Numbered from the stretch's first letter, positions 8,307 to 18,626 are shown. The stretch: DNA of 64,000 bases from Wenxinia marina DSM 24838 (GCF_000379485.1 NZ_KB902310.1:1-64000), one strand, 5' to 3'. Numbers and translations are program-made. The notes: generated from the sequence alone by a model not told the origin.

Positions 8307-9239
8307 TCACATCGAGATCGCGCTCTCGACCGCCGCGACCGCGTCGCCGCCGTCGAGGGTCGTCACGCCGTCGAGCCAGCCCTTCCAGGCGTCCGGATTC
8401 GCGGCGAGCCACTCGGTCGCGGCCTCCTCGGGGTCCATCCCCTCGTCGAGGATCGCGCCCATGATCTCGTTCTCCATCTGGAGCGAGAAGGTGAGGTTCT
8501 CGAGCAGGGCGCCGACGTTCGGGCACTCCTCGACATAGCCGGCGCGGGTGTTGGTGTAGACCTGCGCGCCGCCGAGGTTGGGGCCGAAGTAGTCGTCGCC
8601 GCCCTCGAGATAAGTCAGCTCGAAGTTGGCGTTCATCGGGTGGGGCTCCCAGCCGAGGAACACGACCGGCTCGTCGCCGCCGCTCGCGCGGTCCACCTGC
8701 GCCAGCATCCCCTGCTCGGAGCTTTCGACCAGTTCGAACTCGCCGAGGCCGAAGGCGTCGGCGTCGATCATGTCGAGGATCAGGCGGTTGCCGTCGTTGC
8801 CCGGCTCGATGCCGTAGATCTCGCCGTTCAGGGCGTCCGCGTTGGCCGCGATGTCCTCGAAGCTGGCGATGCCGAGGGCGGCGCCGGCGGCGTTGGTCGC
8901 CAGCGTGTACTTCGCGCCGTCGAGGTTCATGCCGACCGTATCGACGGTCCCGGCCTCGCGGTAGGGCGCGATGTCGGCCTCCATCGTCGGCATCCAGTTG
9001 CCGAGGAACACGTCCACGTCGCCCTCGGCGAGCGAGGTGTAGGTGACGGGCACCGACAGCACGAGCGTCTCGGTCTCGTAGCCGAGCGCCTCCAGCAGCA
9101 CCGTCGCCGTGGCGGTGGTCGCCGTGATGTCCGTCCAGCCGACGTCCGAGAAGGTGACCTGGTCGCAGGCCTCCTGGGCGGCGACAGCGCCGCCGGCGCA
9201 GGCGAGGGCGAGCGCGGAGAGGGTGGTCCGAAGGGTCAT
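8307..9239 (-). CDS. choX: Choline ABC transporter substrate-binding protein ChoX
   Basis: 310 residues with a Sec signal peptide (cleavage near AVAAQ, about residue 22) and an OpuAC-type binding domain. W35 and D37 in GWTDITA, W82 in GNWMPTM, Y111 in KYTLATN and W198 in FLGWEPHP fall at the spacing of the aromatic box of Sinorhizobium ChoX (its W43/D45/W90/Y119/W205), supporting choline rather than generic betaine binding. It heads choXWV and faces betI across a 105-bp intergenic region that must hold both promoters. Confidence 0.93.
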   Translation of the reverse strand: MTLRTTLSALALACAGGAVAAQEACDQVTFSDVGWTDITATTATATVLLEALGYETETLVLSVPVTYTSLAEGDVDVFLGNWMPTMEADIAPYREAGTVDTVGMNLDGAKYTLATNAAGAALGIASFEDIAANADALNGEIYGIEPGNDGNRLILDMIDADAFGLGEFELVESSEQGMLAQVDRASGGDEPVVFLGWEPHPMNANFELTYLEGGDDYFGPNLGGAQVYTNTRAGYVEECPNVGALLENLTFSLQMENEIMGAILDEGMDPEEAATEWLAANPDAWKGWLDGVTTLDGGDAVAAVESAISM

Positions 9240-9277
9240 CGTGATGTCTCCCTGACTGTTCAACGTCCGGTCATTGA

Positions 9278-9289
9278 TTGACGAGTCAA
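9278..9289. promoter_or_regulatory. Candidate BetI operator TTGAC-GA-GTCAA between choX and betI
   Basis: A 5-bp inverted repeat (TTGAC / GTCAA, 2-bp spacer) lies in an AT-rich island centred in the 105-bp divergent choX-betI region, flanked by further partly symmetric TTGA/TAAA. BetI is a TetR-type repressor that binds such divergent bet promoters and is released by choline. The assignment rests on position and symmetry only. Confidence 0.4.
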
Positions 9290-9344
9290 TAAACGACCGA
9301 TTATTGGTTCGTAAAGCCAACCCGGACATAAGGTCTGATCCCCC

Positions 9345-9917
9345 GTGCCCAAGCTCGGAATGGAGCCTATACGCCGCGCCGCCCTGGTGAAAGCCACGAT
9401 CACCGAGATCGGGGAGCGCGGGTCGCTGGACGTCACCGTCGCGCAGATCGCCCGCCGCGCGGGCATGAGCGCGGCGCTCGCGCACCACTATTTCGGCGGC
9501 AAGGAGGACATCTTCCTCGCCGCGATGCGCCATACGCTCACCGTCTACGGGGCCGAGGTGCGGGGCGCTCTGGCGATGGCGTCCGGGCCGCGCGAGCGGC
9601 TGGAGGCGGTGGTGCGGGCGGGCTTCTCCAGCTCGAACTTCCGGACGGAAACCGTTGCGGCGTGGCTGAATTTCTACGTCCTGGCGCTGACCTCGCCGAC
9701 CGCCGCGCGGCTTCTGAAGATCTATCAGGGCCGGCTGCGGGCGAACCTGCGCCACGCGCTGCGCCCGCTTTCCGCGGAGCCTGCGCCGGTGGCCGAGCGG
9801 ATCGCGGCGCTGATCGACGGTCTCTACCTGCGCGAGGCGCTGGCCCGGCAGACGCCCGACGGCGCCGCCGCCACTGCCCAGGTTCTCGCCGCCCTCGACA
9901 AGGAGCTCTCTTCGTGA
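9345..9917 (+). CDS. betI: Choline-responsive TetR repressor BetI
   Basis: 190 residues starting at GTG. The N-terminus PKLGME.IRR is the conserved BetI beginning, which fixes this start rather than the later ATG. A TetR helix-turn-helix follows (VTVAQIARRAGMSAALAHHYFGGKE, about 27-52), then the BetI-type ligand domain. Its TGA overlaps the GTG of betC (GTGA), so repressor and pathway genes form one operon. Expected to repress both its own operon and choXWV until choline is present. Confidence 0.93.
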   Translation: MPKLGMEPIRRAALVKATITEIGERGSLDVTVAQIARRAGMSAALAHHYFGGKEDIFLAAMRHTLTVYGAEVRGALAMASGPRERLEAVVRAGFSSSNFRTETVAAWLNFYVLALTSPTAARLLKIYQGRLRANLRHALRPLSAEPAPVAERIAALIDGLYLREALARQTPDGAAATAQVLAALDKELSS

Positions 9918-11416
9918 GCCAGCCGAACATCCTCATCCTCATGGTCGACCAACTGAACGGGACGCTGTTCCCGGACGGCCCGGCCGACTGGCTGCACGTG
10001 CCGAACCTGCGCCGCCTCGCCGAACGGTCGGCCCGCTTCGCCCACGCCTACACGCCCTCGCCGCTCTGCGCCCCCGCCCGGGCGGCGGTGATGGCTGGGC
10101 AGATGCCGTTCCGCACCCGCGTCTACGACAACGCGGCGGAGTTCCAGAGCAGCATCCCGACCTTCGCGCACCACCTGAGGAACGTCGGCTATCATACCGT
10201 CCTGTCGGGAAAGATGCACTTCGTCGGCCCCGACCAGCTGCACGGGTTCGAAGAGCGTCTGACGACCGACGTCTACCCCGCCGACTTCGGCTGGACCCCG
10301 GACTGGCGCAAGCCGGGCGAGCGGATCGACTGGTGGTATCACAATTTCGGCTCGGTCACCGGGGCGGGCGTCGCCGAGATCACCAACCAGATGGAGTACG
10401 ACGACGAGGTCGCCTACAACGCGATGGCGAAGCTCTACGACCTGTCGCGCGGCCACGACGGCCGGCCCTGGTGCCTCACCGTCAGCTTCACCCACCCGCA
10501 CGACCCGTTCGTCGCCCGCCGCCGGTTCTGGGACCTCTACGAGGACGGCCCGCTCGACCCCGAGCTGAAGCCGGTGCCCTATGCCGAGCTGGACCCGCAT
10601 TCGCAGCGGCTGATGGACGCCTCCGACCGGCGCAACTTCGACATCACGCTTGAGGACGTCCGCCGCTCGCGCCGCGCGTATTTCGCCAACATCAGCTACA
10701 TCGACGACAAGATCGGCCAGATCCTCGACGTGCTGGAGTCCAGCCGCCAGGAGGCCGCGATCGTCTTCCTGTCCGACCACGGCGAGATGCTGGGCGAGGG
10801 CGGGCAGTGGTTCAAGATGAGCTTCCGCGAGGGATCGTCCCGGGTGCCGTTCATGCTGTGCGCCGACGGCGTCGCGCCCGGGCGGGTGGAGACGCCGGTT
10901 TCCACCGTGGACCTGACGCCGACGCTGGCCGACCTCGCCGGCGCGGACCTCGGCGGCGTCGCGCCCTGGACCGACGGGGTGAGCCTGCTGCCCGTGGCGG
11001 CGGGCGGCGAGCGGAAACCCGTGGCGGTGGAATACGCCGCCGAAGGGTCCATCGCGCCGATGGTCTGCCTGATCGAGGGGCGCTGGAAGTACACCGCCTG
11101 CCCGGCCGATCCCGAGCAGCTGTTCGACCTGGACTCCGACCCGTGGGAGCAGACGAACCTCGCCGGCGAGCCGGGCTACGAGGGCCGGCTCAAGCATTTC
11201 CGCGACATGGCGGCGGAGCGGTGGGATCTGGAGCGTGTGGACGCCGAGGTGCGCCACAGCCAGGCGGGCCGGTGGGTGGTTTACCCGGCGCTCAGGCAGG
11301 GCGGCTACTACCCGTGGGACTGGCAGCCGATCCAGCGCGCGTCCGACCGGTACATGCGCAACCACATGGACCTCAACGTGCTGGAAGAGAACCAGCGCTT
11401 TCCGCGGGGAGAATAG
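9914..11416 (+). CDS. betC: Choline-sulfatase BetC
   Basis: 500 residues hydrolysing choline-O-sulfate to choline and sulfate. The sulfatase signature [12 protein letters not shown] is present; C52 in C-x-P-x-R is the residue converted to formylglycine. The N-terminal metal site is ILMVDQLN, and [13 protein letters not shown] is near 280-290. [12 protein letters not shown] right after the start and a choline-sulfatase C-terminal extension ([15 protein letters not shown]) agree with BetC. GTG start overlaps the betI stop. This gene lets the cell use choline sulfate, an osmolyte of algae and fungi, as source of both betaine and sulfate. Confidence 0.93.
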   Translation: MSQPNILILMVDQLNGTLFPDGPADWLHVPNLRRLAERSARFAHAYTPSPLCAPARAAVMAGQMPFRTRVYDNAAEFQSSIPTFAHHLRNVGYHTVLSGKMHFVGPDQLHGFEERLTTDVYPADFGWTPDWRKPGERIDWWYHNFGSVTGAGVAEITNQMEYDDEVAYNAMAKLYDLSRGHDGRPWCLTVSFTHPHDPFVARRRFWDLYEDGPLDPELKPVPYAELDPHSQRLMDASDRRNFDITLEDVRRSRRAYFANISYIDDKIGQILDVLESSRQEAAIVFLSDHGEMLGEGGQWFKMSFREGSSRVPFMLCADGVAPGRVETPVSTVDLTPTLADLAGADLGGVAPWTDGVSLLPVAAGGERKPVAVEYAAEGSIAPMVCLIEGRWKYTACPADPEQLFDLDSDPWEQTNLAGEPGYEGRLKHFRDMAAERWDLERVDAEVRHSQAGRWVVYPALRQGGYYPWDWQPIQRASDRYMRNHMDLNVLEENQRFPRGE

Positions 11417-11418
11417 AC

Positions 11419-12879
11419 ATGGCCTTCGACATCCGCCCCGCCGCCAGTCACTTCGTGAACGGCCAGCCGGTCGAGGACGAGGCCGGGACGCCGATCCCGG
11501 TGATCTGCCCGGTCACGGGGGACGAGATCGCCCGCGTCCACGCCGCGACGCCCGCCGTCATCGAGGATGCACTGGCCTCGGCGGAGGCGGCGCAGAAGGA
11601 CTGGGCTGCAATGATGCCGCGCGAGCGCGGGGCCGTGCTGAAGCGCGCCGCCGCGATCATCCGCGAGCGCAACCGGGAACTGTCGGTGCTGGAAAGCCGC
11701 GACACCGGCAAGCCGCTGAGCGAGACGCTGGTGGCCGACGCGACCTCCGGCGCGGACGCGCTGGACTTTTTCGGCGGCCTCGCCGCGACGCTGACGGGAG
11801 AGCACATCCCGCTGGGCGGCGACTGGGCCTACACGATCCGCGAACCGCTCGGCGTCTGCGTCGGCATCGGCGCCTGGAACTACCCGACCCAGATCGCCTG
11901 CTGGAAAGCCGCGCCCGCGCTCGCCTGCGGCAACGCGATGGTCTTCAAGCCGAGCGAGACGACGCCGCTGGGCGCGCTGAAGCTGGCGGAAATCCTGGTG
12001 GAGGCGGGGGCGCCTCCCGGCCTCTTCAACGTCGTGCAGGGCGCGGGCGAGGTCGGCGCGGCGCTGATCGCGGATGCGCGGGTGGCGAAGGTGTCGCTGA
12101 CCGGCTCGGTCCCGACGGGCAAGCGCGTCTACGCCGCCGCCGCGGCCGGCATGAAGCACGTCACGATGGAGCTGGGGGGCAAGTCCCCGATCCTCGTCTT
12201 CGACGACGCGGACGTGGAGAACGCGGTGACGGGCGCGATCCTCGGCAACTTCTACTCCTCGGGGCAGATCTGCTCCAACGGCACCCGCGTCTTCGTGCAG
12301 TCCGGCATCAAGGAGCGGTTCCTGGAGCGGCTGGCGGAGCGGCTGGAGAGCGGCGTCGTCATGGGCGATCCGCTGGACGAGGCGACGAATTACGGGCCCA
12401 TGGTCAGCGAGCGGCAGATGGAGATCGTGCTCGGCTACATCGAGAAAGGCCGCGAGGAGGGCGCGCGCCTGATCGCCGGCGGCGGCCGGGTGGACCGGCC
12501 GGGCTTCTTCGTCGCGCCGACGGTGTTCGCGGATGTCACCGACGACATGACCATCGCGCGGGAGGAGATCTTCGGGCCCGTGCTGTCCGTCCTCGACTTC
12601 GAGGACGAGGCCGACGCGGTCGCCCGCGCCAACGCCACCGAGTTCGGCCTTGCGGCCGGGGTCTACACGTCCGACCTCGCCCGCGGGCACCGGGTGGTCG
12701 CGGCGCTGCGGGCCGGGACCTGCTGGATCAACGCCTACAACCTGACGCCGGTGGAGATGCCGTTCGGCGGGGTGAAATCCTCGGGCGTGGGGCGCGAGAA
12801 CGGGCGCGCGGCGATCGAGCACTATTCGCAGCTGAAGTCGGTCTACGTCGCGATGGGGGCGAGCGATGCGCCGTTCTGA
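11419..12879 (+). CDS. betB: Betaine-aldehyde dehydrogenase BetB
   Basis: 486 residues, normal for the ALDH family. Catalytic C285 is in [13 protein letters not shown] and general base E251 in MELGGKSP. The cofactor region [13 protein letters not shown] and FKPSETTPL is intact. It oxidises betaine aldehyde to glycine betaine with NAD(P)+. It starts three bases after the betC stop. The C-terminus [18 protein letters not shown] is typical of BetB. Followed by a 258-bp gap full of hairpins before betA. Confidence 0.93.
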   Translation: MAFDIRPAASHFVNGQPVEDEAGTPIPVICPVTGDEIARVHAATPAVIEDALASAEAAQKDWAAMMPRERGAVLKRAAAIIRERNRELSVLESRDTGKPLSETLVADATSGADALDFFGGLAATLTGEHIPLGGDWAYTIREPLGVCVGIGAWNYPTQIACWKAAPALACGNAMVFKPSETTPLGALKLAEILVEAGAPPGLFNVVQGAGEVGAALIADARVAKVSLTGSVPTGKRVYAAAAAGMKHVTMELGGKSPILVFDDADVENAVTGAILGNFYSSGQICSNGTRVFVQSGIKERFLERLAERLESGVVMGDPLDEATNYGPMVSERQMEIVLGYIEKGREEGARLIAGGGRVDRPGFFVAPTVFADVTDDMTIAREEIFGPVLSVLDFEDEADAVARANATEFGLAAGVYTSDLARGHRVVAALRAGTCWINAYNLTPVEMPFGGVKSSGVGRENGRAAIEHYSQLKSVYVAMGASDAPF

Positions 12880-12884
12880 GGGGG

Positions 12885-12930
12885 CGAAATCCGGAGGCGG
12901 ATTTCGGCAGGAGCCGGGTCCGGCTCCTGC
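12885..12930. repeat. Two perfect hairpins after betB
   Basis: The first has 9-bp arms CGAAATCCG / CGGATTTCG around GAGG (12885-12906). The second has 11-bp arms GCAGGAGCCGG / CCGGCTCCTGC around GT (12907-12930). An alternating CGCGCG palindrome follows up to about 12950. They begin six bases after the betB stop and lack a U-tract. Confidence 0.7.
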
Positions 12931-13002
12931 GCGCGCGGTCGCGCGCGGCGCCTTTGGCTCGGGCGGGGTGCATGGGGCGAAGTGCGGGCTGTCTGCTGAG
13001 AG

Positions 13003-13134
13003 GCGGTTCAGGGGCAGGTGTGCCCTGAACGCGCCTGTTCCAGTGTCTTACGATTCGCCGGAGCCTCAAGGATTCCCGGCTGCGCCGGCGCCTTCGGCGT
13101 CCTTGACCCTCCGCCGAATCGCGGAAGGGGGCGC
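13003..13134. repeat. Two-hairpin dispersed element, copy 1 (betB-betA gap)
   Basis: About 132 bp, nearly identical to 30472-30604. It has a left hairpin GTTCAGGG..CCCTGAAC and, after about 20 bp, a larger stem-loop whose 23-bp arms begin CGATTCGCCGGAG.. and end CTCCGCCGAATCG. Its distal end, GGAAGGGG, is the only visible ribosome-binding sequence for betA, seven bases before the ATG. No transposase is encoded. Confidence 0.75.
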
Positions 13135-13137
13135 GTG

Positions 13138-14832
13138 ATGGAAGCTGAGTACATCATCGTCGGCGCGGGCAGCGCGGGATGCGCGATGGCGTTCCGCCTG
13201 GCCGAGGCCGGGCGGTCGGTGATCGTGATCGAATACGGCGGCTCGGACGCGGGGCCGTTCATCGGCATGCCGGGCGCGCTGTCCTACCCGATGAACATGC
13301 CGCGCTACGACTGGGGCTTCAAGACCGAGCCGGAGCCGCACCTGGACGGGCGGCGGCTGGCGACGCCGCGGGGCAAGGTGATCGGCGGCTCGTCCTCGAT
13401 CAACGGCATGGTCTATGTGCGCGGGCACCCGCGCGACTTCGACACCTGGGCGCAGTCCGGGGCGCGGGGCTGGTCCTTCGCGGACGTCGCACCCTACTTC
13501 CGCCGGATGGAGGACTGGCATGCCGGCGTGCATGGCGGCGACCCGGAGTGGCGGGGGCAGGGCGGGCCGCTGAAGGTGACGCGCGGGACGCGGACCAACC
13601 CGCTGACGCGGGCCTTCGTGCAGGCGGGGGTCGAGGCCGGCTACGGCGCGACCGCCGACTACAACGGCGAGCGGCAGGAAGGGTTCGGCGCCAAGGACGC
13701 CACCATCTGGCGCGGCCAGCGGCAGTCGGCGGCGGTGGCCTACCTGCGCCCGGCGCTGCGGTTAGGCAACGCGCGGCTGGTGCGGGCGCTCGCGCGGCGG
13801 GTCGTGTTCGAGGACGGACGGGCCTGCGGGGTCGAGATCGAGCGCGCGGGCCGGGTGGAGGTGATCCGCGCGGCGCGCGAGGTGATCGTCGCGGCCTCGG
13901 CTATCAATTCGCCCAAGCTGCTGATGCTGTCGGGCATCGGGCCGGCCGACGACCTGGCCGAGCACGGGATCGAGGTCCGCGCCGACCGTCCGGGCGTGGG
14001 CGCGAACCTGCAGGATCACCTCGAGATCTACGTCCAGTATTCCTGCCCCGAGCCGGTGAGCCTCTACCGCTACTGGAACCTCGCCGGGAAGGCGTGGGTC
14101 GGCGCGCGCTGGCTGCTGACGCGGACCGGCCCCGGCGCGTCGAACCAGTTCGAGAGCGCGGGCTTCATCCGCAGCGCGGCGGGGGTGGAGTATCCGGACA
14201 TCCAGTTCCACTTCCTGCCCATCGCGGTCCGCTACGACGGCCGGGCGGCGGTGAAGGGGCACGGGTTCCAGATCCATGTGGGGCCGATGCGCTCGCCCAG
14301 CCGGGGGCGGGTCTGGCTGCGCTCGGCCGATCCGGCCGATCCGCCGCGCATCCTGTTCAACTACATGTCCGACCCGAAGGACTGGGCCGACTTCCGCACC
14401 GCGATCCGCCTGACGCGAGAGATCGTGGCGCAGCCGGCCTTCGACCGCTTCCGCGGGACCGAGTTGCTGCCGGGGGCGCACGTCCAGTCGGACGAGGAGC
14501 TGGACGCCGCCATCCGCGAGCATGTCGAAAGCGCGTACCATCCCTGCGGCACCTGCCGGATGGGATCGGCGGACGATCCGGGCGCGGTGGTGGATCCCGA
14601 ATGCCGGGTGATCGGGGTGGAGGGGCTGCGCGTCGCCGACAGCTCGGTCTTCCCGCGGATCACCAACGGCAACCTCAACGCGCCGTCGATCATGGTGGGC
14701 GAGAAGGCGGCCGATCACATCCTCGGCCGGGCGGCGCTGCCGCGGGACGAGCGGGCGCCCTGGGAGGCGCCAAACTGGCGCACCGCGCAGCGGGTCGGCG
14801 ACGGGGCGCGGATGGCGGACGCGGCGGAGTAG
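13138..14832 (+). CDS. betA: Choline dehydrogenase BetA
   Basis: 564-residue GMC flavoprotein that oxidises choline to betaine aldehyde at the membrane. The FAD dinucleotide motif GAGSAG is at 9-14, the GMC blocks [21 protein letters not shown] and [16 protein letters not shown] are present, and the catalytic histidine H468 lies in [11 protein letters not shown]. The start at 13138 is set by the FAD motif; the frame stays open upstream through the repeat, but those codons are not conserved BetA sequence. Last gene of betICBA. Confidence 0.93.
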   Translation: MEAEYIIVGAGSAGCAMAFRLAEAGRSVIVIEYGGSDAGPFIGMPGALSYPMNMPRYDWGFKTEPEPHLDGRRLATPRGKVIGGSSSINGMVYVRGHPRDFDTWAQSGARGWSFADVAPYFRRMEDWHAGVHGGDPEWRGQGGPLKVTRGTRTNPLTRAFVQAGVEAGYGATADYNGERQEGFGAKDATIWRGQRQSAAVAYLRPALRLGNARLVRALARRVVFEDGRACGVEIERAGRVEVIRAAREVIVAASAINSPKLLMLSGIGPADDLAEHGIEVRADRPGVGANLQDHLEIYVQYSCPEPVSLYRYWNLAGKAWVGARWLLTRTGPGASNQFESAGFIRSAAGVEYPDIQFHFLPIAVRYDGRAAVKGHGFQIHVGPMRSPSRGRVWLRSADPADPPRILFNYMSDPKDWADFRTAIRLTREIVAQPAFDRFRGTELLPGAHVQSDEELDAAIREHVESAYHPCGTCRMGSADDPGAVVDPECRVIGVEGLRVADSSVFPRITNGNLNAPSIMVGEKAADHILGRAALPRDERAPWEAPNWRTAQRVGDGARMADAAE

Positions 14833-14846
14833 CGCGCGGCGGGCCG

Positions 14847-16061
14847 TCAGAGGCCCAGCCGCCGCTCGCGCCGGATCACCAGGAGGATGCAGATCGCCGC
14901 CCCGACCGAGGTCATCAGCATGATGATCTGCAGCGGGATCGTCCCCGTCTGCTCGGTCAGCAGCGCGCCGGCGAGGGCCGACAGGACCGCGCCGCCGCCG
15001 ATCATGATCGCGCCGCCGAGGCCCGAGGCGGTGCCGGCGAGCTCGGGCCGGACCGACAGCGAGCCGGCGGTGGCGTTCGGCAGCATCAGCCCGTTGCCGA
15101 GGCCGAGGAAGGTGCAGAAGCCGAAGAAGGCGATCGGATGGTCGACCCCCGCCAGCGTCACCACCAGCGAGACCGCCATCCCGGCCGCGGCCGTCAGCGT
15201 GCCGGCCAGCGCCATGCGGTTGATCCCGACCGAGGTGGAATAGCGTCCCGACAGCCCGTTCCCCAGCGCGTAGCCGACGGCGGGAGAGCCGAGCGCGATC
15301 CCGGTCCAGAGCGGCGACAGGCCGTAGACCTTGTCCGAGACGAACGAGGCCCCGCCGAGCAGGGCGAAGAAGGCCCCCGACCCCAGCGCGGCGCAGCCGG
15401 CGTAGCCCCAGAAGCGGGGCGAGGACAGAAGTTCGGGGTAGGTGCGCAGCTGGCGGGCGAAGCTGACCCCCTCGCCTGAGACGGTTTCGCCGAGGTCGAC
15501 CCAGCACAGCGCCATGACGGCGAGGCCGGCGAAGACGAGGAACGCGAACGAGGCCTGCCAGCCGAACGCCTGGTCGAGGATGCCGCCCGCCATCGGCCCC
15601 ACCATCGGGACGAGGGCGATGCCCATCGTGACCCAGCCCAGCATCGACGCGCTCTCGGCCGGGGGGAAGATGTCGCGCACGATCGCCCGGGACAGGACCA
15701 TCCCGCTCGCCACCACCGCCTGCAGCATCCGGAAGGCGAGGAAGATGCCGACGGTGGGCGCGAAGAGACAGCCGATCGAGGCGAGGGTGAAGATCGCGAG
15801 GCCGGCCATCACGACGGGGCGGCGGCCGTAGCGGTCGGACAGCGGCCCGACGCCGACCTGCAGGATCGCCGTCGCGGCGAGGTAGGCCGACACGGCCAGC
15901 TGCATCACGCCGTAATCGGCGTCGTAGTACAGCGCCATGTTGTTCAGCGACGGCAGGAAGATCGACATGTTCAGCGCCGAGACCCCGGCCAGCAGGATCA
16001 GCGTCGACACGTGCGGCGGGGTGTTCCGGTCGAGGAACCGGACATTAGGTGCTGTTGTCAT
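14847..16061 (-). CDS. MFS transporter, Bcr/CflA type
   Basis: 404 residues, 12 predicted helices. The loop 2-3 motif is GPLSDRYGRRPVVMAG, and RMLQAVVASGMVLSRAIVRDIF is the drug:H+ antiporter (DHA1, Bcr/CflA) signature. Proteins of this group export drugs, sulfonamides or peptides. It converges on betA with a 14-bp gap. No adjacent regulator hints at its substrate. Confidence 0.87.
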   Translation of the reverse strand: MTTAPNVRFLDRNTPPHVSTLILLAGVSALNMSIFLPSLNNMALYYDADYGVMQLAVSAYLAATAILQVGVGPLSDRYGRRPVVMAGLAIFTLASIGCLFAPTVGIFLAFRMLQAVVASGMVLSRAIVRDIFPPAESASMLGWVTMGIALVPMVGPMAGGILDQAFGWQASFAFLVFAGLAVMALCWVDLGETVSGEGVSFARQLRTYPELLSSPRFWGYAGCAALGSGAFFALLGGASFVSDKVYGLSPLWTGIALGSPAVGYALGNGLSGRYSTSVGINRMALAGTLTAAAGMAVSLVVTLAGVDHPIAFFGFCTFLGLGNGLMLPNATAGSLSVRPELAGTASGLGGAIMIGGGAVLSALAGALLTEQTGTIPLQIIMLMTSVGAAICILLVIRRERRLGL

Positions 16062-16106
16062 GTATCGGGACCTACGCCCGCCCCGGGGCGGTGTCCATCG
16101 CCCGCG

Positions 16107-16460
16107 TCACGCCCGGCCGGCGAAGACGAACGCCGCCCCCGCCGCGATTAGCAGGAAGCCGACGCCGTGCTGCCAGCGCAGCGGCTCTCCCAGCCAGGCC
16201 CAGGAGAATCCGGCGAAGATGACGAGGGTGATGACCTCCTGCATCGTCTTCAGCTCGGCCGCCGAGAACTGGCCGTGGCCGATCCGGTTCGCCGGGACCT
16301 GCAGGCAGTACTCGAAGAAGGCGATGCCCCAGCTGATCAGGATGACGAGGTAGAGGGGCGCGGCCTTGAACCTGAGGTGCCCGTACCAGGCGAAGGTCAT
16401 GAAGAGGTTCGACTGGGCGAGAAGGCCGATCGTGGTGAGGGCGACGGGAAGGGCGGGCAT
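16107..16460 (-). CDS. DUF486 (DMT-like) small membrane protein
   Basis: 117 residues, four hydrophobic helices. The conserved blocks TFAWYGHLRFK, SWGIAFFEYCLQVPANRIG, FSAAELKTMQEVITLVIF and F..EPLRW.H..GF are diagnostic of DUF486, a half-size relative of DMT transporters. The role is unknown. A start at 16460 is chosen because the first helix follows directly. Confidence 0.87.
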   Translation of the reverse strand: MPALPVALTTIGLLAQSNLFMTFAWYGHLRFKAAPLYLVILISWGIAFFEYCLQVPANRIGHGQFSAAELKTMQEVITLVIFAGFSWAWLGEPLRWQHGVGFLLIAAGAAFVFAGRA

Positions 16461-16640
16461 GGGGCGGTCAGGCTCCTGAGGCGCCGGAGCGCCTCCGGCC
16501 GGCGGTCCCGGGGGCGGAGGCGCGGCTTGCGTCCGGCGCCGAAAGGGACGACGACCCGGCAAGTTAGCGCAACCGTCTTTGCCCGCCCCCGGCTTCGTGG
16601 CTATGGTCGGGCGGCGCGGGATCCGCGAGGGAGATAGCCG

Positions 16641-18173
16641 ATGACCGACGTGCTGCAAGAGCTGGAGGAGCGCCGCGCCGCCGCGCGCGCCGGCGGCGGG
16701 GCGCGCCGGGTCGAGGCGCAGCACGGCAAGGGCAAGCTGACGGCGCGCGAGCGGATCGAGCTGCTGCTGGACGAGGACTCGTTCGAGGAGTTCGACATGT
16801 TCGTCCGCCACCGCGCGACCGACTTCGGCATGGCCGAGGATCGGCCCGCGGGCGACGGCGTGGTGACCGGCTGGGGCACGGTCAACGGGCGCATGGTCTA
16901 TGTCTTCTCCCAGGACTTCACCGTGTTCGGCGGATCGCTGTCCGAGACCCACGCGCAGAAGATCTGCAAGATCATGGACATGGCGATGCAGAACGGGGCG
17001 CCTGTGATCGGGCTGAACGATTCCGGCGGCGCCCGCATCCAGGAGGGCGTGGCCAGCCTCGCCGGCTATGCCGAGGTGTTCCAGCGCAACATCATGGCGT
17101 CCGGCGTGGTGCCGCAGATCAGCGTCATCATGGGCCCCTGCGCGGGCGGCGCGGTCTATTCGCCGGCGATGACGGACTTCATCTTCATGGTGCGCGACAC
17201 GTCCTACATGTTCGTCACCGGCCCCGACGTGGTGAAGACCGTCACCAACGAGGTCGTGACGGCCGAGGAGCTGGGCGGGGCCACGACGCACACCCGCCGC
17301 TCCTCCGTGGCCGACGGGGCGTTCGAGAACGACGTCGAGGCGCTGATCGAGGTGCGCCGCCTCGTCGACCTGCTGCCGGCGTCGAACCGGCAGCCGGCGC
17401 CGGTGCGGCCGTTCTTCGACGACGTGGACCGGATCGAGCCGTCGCTGGACACGCTGATCCCCGACAACGCCAACACGCCCTACGACATGAAGGAGCTGAT
17501 CCTGAAGGTCGCGGACGAGGCGGACTTCTACGAGATCCAGGCCGATTTCGCGAAGAACATCGTCACCGGCTTCATCCGGCTGGAGGGGCAGACGGTCGGC
17601 GTGGTGGCGAACCAGCCGATGGTGCTCGCCGGCTGCCTCGACATCGATTCCAGCCGCAAGGCGGCGCGGTTCGTCCGGTTCTGCGACGCGTTCGAGATCC
17701 CGATCCTGACGCTGGTGGACGTGCCGGGCTTCCTGCCCGGGACGGGGCAGGAATATGGCGGCGTCATAAAGCACGGGGCCAAGCTGCTCTTCGCCTACGG
17801 CGAGGCGACGGTGCCGAAGGTGACGGTCATCACCCGCAAGGCCTATGGCGGCGCCTACGACGTCATGGCGTCCAAGCACCTGCGGGGCGACTTCAACTAC
17901 GCCTGGCCGACGGCCGAGATCGCGGTGATGGGGGCCAAGGGAGCGACGGAGATCCTCTACCGCAGCGAACTGGGCGATCCCGAGAAGATCGCGGCCCGGA
18001 CGCGCGACTACGAGGACCGGTTCGCCAACCCCTTCGTCGCGGCCGAGCGGGGGTTCATCGACGAGGTGATCCAGCCGCGGTCCACCCGGCGGCGGGTCTG
18101 CCGGGCGTTCGCCTCGCTGCGGGGCAAGAAGCTGCAGAACCCGTGGAAGAAGCACGACAACATTCCGCTTTGA
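16641..18173 (+). CDS. pccB: Propionyl-CoA carboxylase beta chain
   Basis: 510-residue carboxyltransferase subunit. [64 protein letters not shown] and [24 protein letters not shown] are the classical PCC-beta blocks for acyl-CoA and biotin binding. It transfers carbon dioxide from biotin on PccA to propionyl-CoA, giving (S)-methylmalonyl-CoA. GGGAG precedes the ATG by seven bases. First gene of a plus-strand block that ends with scpA; together they convert propionyl-CoA to succinyl-CoA, as used in the ethylmalonyl-CoA pathway and in degradation of odd-chain or branched substrates. Confidence 0.95.
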   Translation: MTDVLQELEERRAAARAGGGARRVEAQHGKGKLTARERIELLLDEDSFEEFDMFVRHRATDFGMAEDRPAGDGVVTGWGTVNGRMVYVFSQDFTVFGGSLSETHAQKICKIMDMAMQNGAPVIGLNDSGGARIQEGVASLAGYAEVFQRNIMASGVVPQISVIMGPCAGGAVYSPAMTDFIFMVRDTSYMFVTGPDVVKTVTNEVVTAEELGGATTHTRRSSVADGAFENDVEALIEVRRLVDLLPASNRQPAPVRPFFDDVDRIEPSLDTLIPDNANTPYDMKELILKVADEADFYEIQADFAKNIVTGFIRLEGQTVGVVANQPMVLAGCLDIDSSRKAARFVRFCDAFEIPILTLVDVPGFLPGTGQEYGGVIKHGAKLLFAYGEATVPKVTVITRKAYGGAYDVMASKHLRGDFNYAWPTAEIAVMGAKGATEILYRSELGDPEKIAARTRDYEDRFANPFVAAERGFIDEVIQPRSTRRRVCRAFASLRGKKLQNPWKKHDNIPL

Positions 18174-18181
18174 CGAGAGCG

Positions 18182-18227
18182 CCGGGGGCGCTGCCCCCGG
18201 ACCCCCGGAGGTATTTTGAGCAAGATA
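18182..18227. repeat. Hairpin plus dispersed motif CGGAGGTATTTTGAGCAAGATA
   Basis: CCGGGGG / CCCCCGG arms (18182-18200) are followed by the motif at 18206-18227, which occurs inverted at 3955-3977. It lies between pccB and the next small gene and overlaps that gene's probable leader, including GGAGG. Confidence 0.55.
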
Positions 18228-18236
18228 GGAGCCATC

Positions 18237-18626
18237 ATGGTCGTTCTGGGCCTCGCCGTCGCCCCCTTCGCCGCGGCGGCGCAGTCGCTGACGGGCTGGG
18301 AGCTCGCCGGGGTCGGCTGGGCTGGGCGGGGCGGAACGCTGGAGCTGGACCGTCCCGAACGGGGGGGGGAGCGGGTGGCGCGGTTCCTCTGGGCCGGCGA
18401 GGGGGCGGGGGATCTCACCACCTTCGACTTCGCCGGCGCCTGCGACCTCATCGCGGACCTGTTCGGGCGGATCGAGGCGGCCGGCGGGGCCGCGGCGCCG
18501 GAGAGGATCCGGATCGAGGCCGCCGCCAGCACCGGCGGGGTGATCCGCCTGTCGCGGTCCGTCCGGATGGACTTCGAGGTGGCCGGCGGCCGGTGCATCG
18601 CCGCCGGCGAGGGGGTGGAGCTGTGA
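18237..18626 (+). CDS. Small secreted protein of unknown function (pcc cluster)
   Basis: 129 residues. A hydrophobic N-terminus ending AAAAQ looks like a Sec signal peptide cleaved near residue 16; the mature part (SLTGWELAGVGWAGRGGTLELDRP...) has no motif I recognise and two cysteines. ATG at 18237 follows AGGA by seven bases; an in-frame TTG at 18216 is less likely because it would put charged residues before the signal. The stop overlaps the GTG of the next gene. Confidence 0.65.
   Translation: MVVLGLAVAPFAAAAQSLTGWELAGVGWAGRGGTLELDRPERGGERVARFLWAGEGAGDLTTFDFAGACDLIADLFGRIEAAGGAAAPERIRIEAAASTGGVIRLSRSVRMDFEVAGGRCIAAGEGVEL

Noticed and set aside
13018-13137. Longer BetA start reading through the two-hairpin repeat
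   Set aside because: The FAD motif fixes the mature N-terminus at 13138; the upstream codons are the repeat, also found in a non-coding context at 30472.
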